Position numbers and translations under genes: made by a program. From an uncultured Bacteroidales bacterium (GTDB taxonomy: Bacteria; Bacteroidota; Bacteroidia; Bacteroidales; UBA932): DNA of 8,954 nucleotides. This document shows, piece by piece, positions 7,808-8,954 of the stretch. The stretch covers positions 1 through 8,954 of the forward strand of contig CAMHRD010000028.1 of the NCBI GenBank assembly GCA_946187365.1. The letters run 5' to 3'. Within the stretch, counting starts at the first letter, position 1; each line of letters begins with the position of its first letter. The notes under the pieces are model-generated. The model made no database searches. It saw only the letters and a list, made by a program, of their open reading frames with translations, and was not told the origin of the DNA.

Positions 7808-8320
7808 TTATTTGCTCTTGTCCGGCAGTATAATGACCACCGTACCCACTTTTACCCGCTCTTTAAGGTCTACAATATCCTCGTTACGAAGCCTTATGCA
7901 CCCCTCGGTGGCACGTGTGCCAATGCTCTCCGGGAACGGAGTGCCGTGGATGCCAATATCTATGAACCCAGGTACGCTCAGGCGCAGAAACCACGGGCCG
8001 TAAGCATCCTTAATTGGCCCTTTGCCGTCCTTAAAGTCATGGGAAAGCCCCTTGGCGTAAAGCAGCTGTGTAATCTTAAAGGTCCCCTCCGGAGTCTTGT
8101 GGTCTCCCTTCTTTTGCTTTGGCCCGTAATTCACAGCGCAGGAGATGCCGTACTCCTTAATGGCAGCCCCCTTTGTGTCTACAAGCGTAAGTTTAAGGGC
8201 CGGCTTATCTACCACAATAAACGGTGCCCCCTTTGCCTGATCCAAATACTTAGCAAACGGAGTCTGACCCATTGAAACAAGAGGCAATAAACAAATCAAT
8301 AAAACAACCAATCTCTTCAT
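7808..8320 (-). CDS. Secreted L,D-transpeptidase (YkuD-fold) family protein
   Basis: A 170-residue exported protein. Residues 1 to about 19 are a signal peptide (MKRLVVLLICLLPLVSMGQ). The rest is one YkuD domain: IVVDKPALKLTLVD at 35-48, GDHKTPEGTFKI at 72-83, and the active-site region with His125-Gly126 (IHGTPFPES) and nucleophile Cys141 in ATEGCIRLRNEDI. Family members form 3-3 cross-links in peptidoglycan, attach proteins to it, or cut such bonds, in the periplasm through a Cys thioester. The usual S/T-H-G-C motif reads T-E-G-C here, so the His before Gly-Cys is Glu; the catalytic His and Cys are both present. No substrate-binding LysM or PASTA module is attached, although a separate PASTA protein is encoded nearby. 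Whether it is a cross-linker or a hydrolase cannot be decided. The ATG at 8320 is followed directly by the signal peptide, which supports this start. Confidence 0.9.
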   Translation of the reverse strand: MKRLVVLLICLLPLVSMGQTPFAKYLDQAKGAPFIVVDKPALKLTLVDTKGAAIKEYGISCAVNYGPKQKKGDHKTPEGTFKITQLLYAKGLSHDFKDGKGPIKDAYGPWFLRLSVPGFIDIGIHGTPFPESIGTRATEGCIRLRNEDIVDLKERVKVGTVVIILPDKSK

Positions 8321-8328
8321 AACGGAGA

Positions 8329-8336
8329 CAAAAATA
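8329..8336 (-). promoter_or_regulatory. Possible -7 element for the L,D-transpeptidase gene
   Basis: On the minus strand TATTTTTG fits TAnnTTTG and ends 8 nt before the ATG. The best -33 candidate is a poor TTGG only 15 nt upstream. The distance to the start codon implies a nearly leaderless message, like the PASTA gene. The AT-rich setting makes a chance match plausible. Confidence 0.3.
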
Positions 8337-8383
8337 AAAACTTAAATTGAACCAAGGTTTTGTAACTTCTTTTTTTTGCGTCC

Positions 8384-8407
8384 CAGCAATAACAACGTTA
8401 CTTGCTG
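8384..8407. repeat. Interrupted palindrome in the divergent intergenic region
   Basis: CAGCAA (8384-8389) plus TAAC (8390-8393) pair with GTTA (8397-8400) and TTGCTG (8402-8407), leaving a 3-nt centre and one unpaired C at 8401. The intergenic stretch 8321-8464 holds no gene. The palindrome lies between the divergent transpeptidase and TonB-like genes and overlaps a weak plus-strand -33 candidate, so it could be an operator. Only four T follow it on the plus strand, so it is a poor terminator. Confidence 0.45.
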
Positions 8408-8432
8408 TTTTGAAATGGAATTCTTAACTTTA
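8401..8432 (+). promoter_or_regulatory. Weak promoter candidate for the leader and TonB-like gene
   Basis: CTTG (8401-8404) is followed after 20 nt by TAACTTTA (8425-8432). Each box differs from TTTG / TAnnTTTG at one base. A start near 8438 would give about 25 nt before the first mini-ORF. Spacing is right, but the match is imperfect. Confidence 0.35.
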
Positions 8433-8461
8433 ACAACGAAAATCAATTTAAAACAAAACAA

Positions 8462-8511
8462 ATTATGAAGGAGGTTTTCTTATTTCACAACTTCCTACTC
8501 TCCTTCTTAAT
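8462..8511 (+). promoter_or_regulatory. Leader hairpin masking a Shine-Dalgarno-like sequence
   Basis: GAAGGAG at 8467-8473 is complementary to CTCCTTC at 8500-8506. Pairing resumes beyond one mismatch (ATTA at 8462-8465 with TAAT at 8508-8511). The 5' arm contains AAGGAGGT (8468-8475), the complete Shine-Dalgarno consensus, yet no ATG, GTG or TTG stands 5-12 nt after it. The stem covers the start codon of the first mini-ORF and ends next to the start of the second, so folding could affect both. Function is inferred. Confidence 0.4.
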
Positions 8512-8515
8512 ATGA
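8465..8515 (+). CDS. Mini-ORF 1, possible leader peptide (16 aa)
   Basis: ATG to TGA, encoding MKEVFLFHNFLLSFLI, half of which is Phe or Leu. It is too short for a signal peptide with cargo. Its stop overlaps the ATG of the next mini-ORF (ATATGA), an arrangement typical of translational coupling. The start is preceded by an A-rich stretch (AAACAAAACAAATT), the normal Bacteroidota initiation context. It could be a regulatory leader, a small membrane peptide, or chance. I do not recognise it. Confidence 0.35.
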   Translation: MKEVFLFHNFLLSFLI

Positions 8516-8556
8516 ATCAGAATCGAACGATTTTGGCAGTATTTGAAGGTAATTAA
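8512..8556 (+). CDS. Mini-ORF 2, possible leader peptide (14 aa)
   Basis: ATG to TAA, encoding MNQNRTILAVFEGN. Its ATG overlaps the stop of mini-ORF 1 by 3 nt and its stop is 12 nt before the ATG of the TonB-like gene, so ribosomes could be handed along all three. CTCCTTC of the leader hairpin ends 5 nt before its start. No family recognised; an ORF this short may occur by chance. Confidence 0.33.
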   Translation: MNQNRTILAVFEGN

Positions 8557-8568
8557 ATATTCTTTGTT

Positions 8569-8954
8569 ATGAAGGCTTTTGTTATTACATTCTTAACTAT
8601 ACTACTGGTTTCGATTTTAGGTCATTCCCAAATAACATCTGGGGAGAAAGATGATCTCGCTATTATTAAAAGGCCCCAGTTTAAAGGTCAAGATGTTGCT
8701 GTTGCACTTAATGATTATTTTTACTCTGGAAATGCTTTCGGTTTTTTCGGTCGTGAGTCTGGGCTATCTTACTATGAAATGGCTATAAGCTTTTCTTTTG
8801 ATTCGGATGGTTCATTGAAAAAGGCTTCCATAGAAAAATCTTCTGGTTTTAAGTCACTAGACAGAAAAGTATTAATGCTGTTAAAAAATTTTTGCAAAAA
8901 ACGCTATATGGCACCGGCTTGTTCAGCGAATGACCCTATTCCTTATGATGTTAC
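8569..8954 (+). CDS. Small secreted protein with TonB C-terminal-like domain (3' end beyond window)
   Basis: An open frame of 128 complete codons running off the window without a stop. Residues 1 to about 21 (MKAFVITFLTILLVSILGHSQ) form a signal peptide or N-terminal anchor. Residues about 37-128 fit the pattern of Bacteroidota TonB C-terminal domains: PQFKG at the start, YYEMAISFSFDSDGSLKKAS (a beta strand, a DG turn, then the next strand), SSGFKSLDRKVLMLLKNF (the helix with its LD motif), then MAPA and IPYDV leading to the last strand. TonB links the proton-driven ExbBD motor to outer-membrane receptors, but no Pro-rich linker is visible here, so it may be a stand-alone periplasmic TonB-C-like protein rather than an energy transducer. 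It is visibly AT-richer than the rest: 18 and 21 G+C in two 60-base lines counted by hand, against 28 in one line of the first barrel gene. The ATG at 8569 is chosen because the signal peptide begins there. Confidence 0.68.
   Translation, partial: MKAFVITFLTILLVSILGHSQITSGEKDDLAIIKRPQFKGQDVAVALNDYFYSGNAFGFFGRESGLSYYEMAISFSFDSDGSLKKASIEKSSGFKSLDRKVLMLLKNFCKKRYMAPACSANDPIPYDV

Noticed and set aside
7946..8275. 109-codon open frame on the plus strand
   Set aside because: Antisense to the L,D-transpeptidase gene, including its active-site region.
8384..8407. Palindrome read as an intrinsic terminator
   Set aside because: Only four T follow on the plus strand and none fit on the minus strand; no gene ends nearby.

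Overview
The window looks like chromosomal DNA of a Bacteroidota, most likely Bacteroidales. Three things point there: two large outer-membrane barrel proteins with carboxypeptidase-regulatory-like N-termini, start sites without strong Shine-Dalgarno sequences, and a textbook Bacteroidota promoter (TTTG, 19 nt, TATATTTG) in front of rpmH. I see no tRNA, rRNA, CRISPR array, insertion sequence or attachment site.

Left part (8-5537, + strand): two tandem paralogous genes for outer-membrane beta-barrel proteins of 940 and about 900 residues. They are separated by 4 nt. The second very probably starts at a TTG (2835), because that start gives a clean signal peptide and the upstream ATG does not. 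The first protein has a Gly/Met-rich insert and a basic Gly-rich C-terminal tail; the second lacks both.

Middle part (5509-8320, - strand), read right to left: a secreted L,D-transpeptidase-type protein, ribosomal protein L34 (rpmH, 50 residues), a strong intrinsic terminator, a membrane-anchored protein with three PASTA domains, and an RluA/RluD-family 23S rRNA pseudouridine synthase. The last gene overlaps the second barrel gene tail-to-tail by 29 bp, with no room for a terminator. The group mixes cell-wall functions (transpeptidase, PASTA) with ribosome functions (L34, pseudouridine synthase).

Right part (8321-8954, + strand): a 144-bp divergent intergenic region with an interrupted palindrome, then two overlapping mini-ORFs (16 and 14 codons) that may be a translated leader, then the 5' part of an AT-rich gene for a small secreted protein with a TonB C-terminal-like domain, cut by the window end. 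This leader region is the least explained part of the window and the best candidate for something undescribed. The rest is largely recognisable core or common Bacteroidota content.
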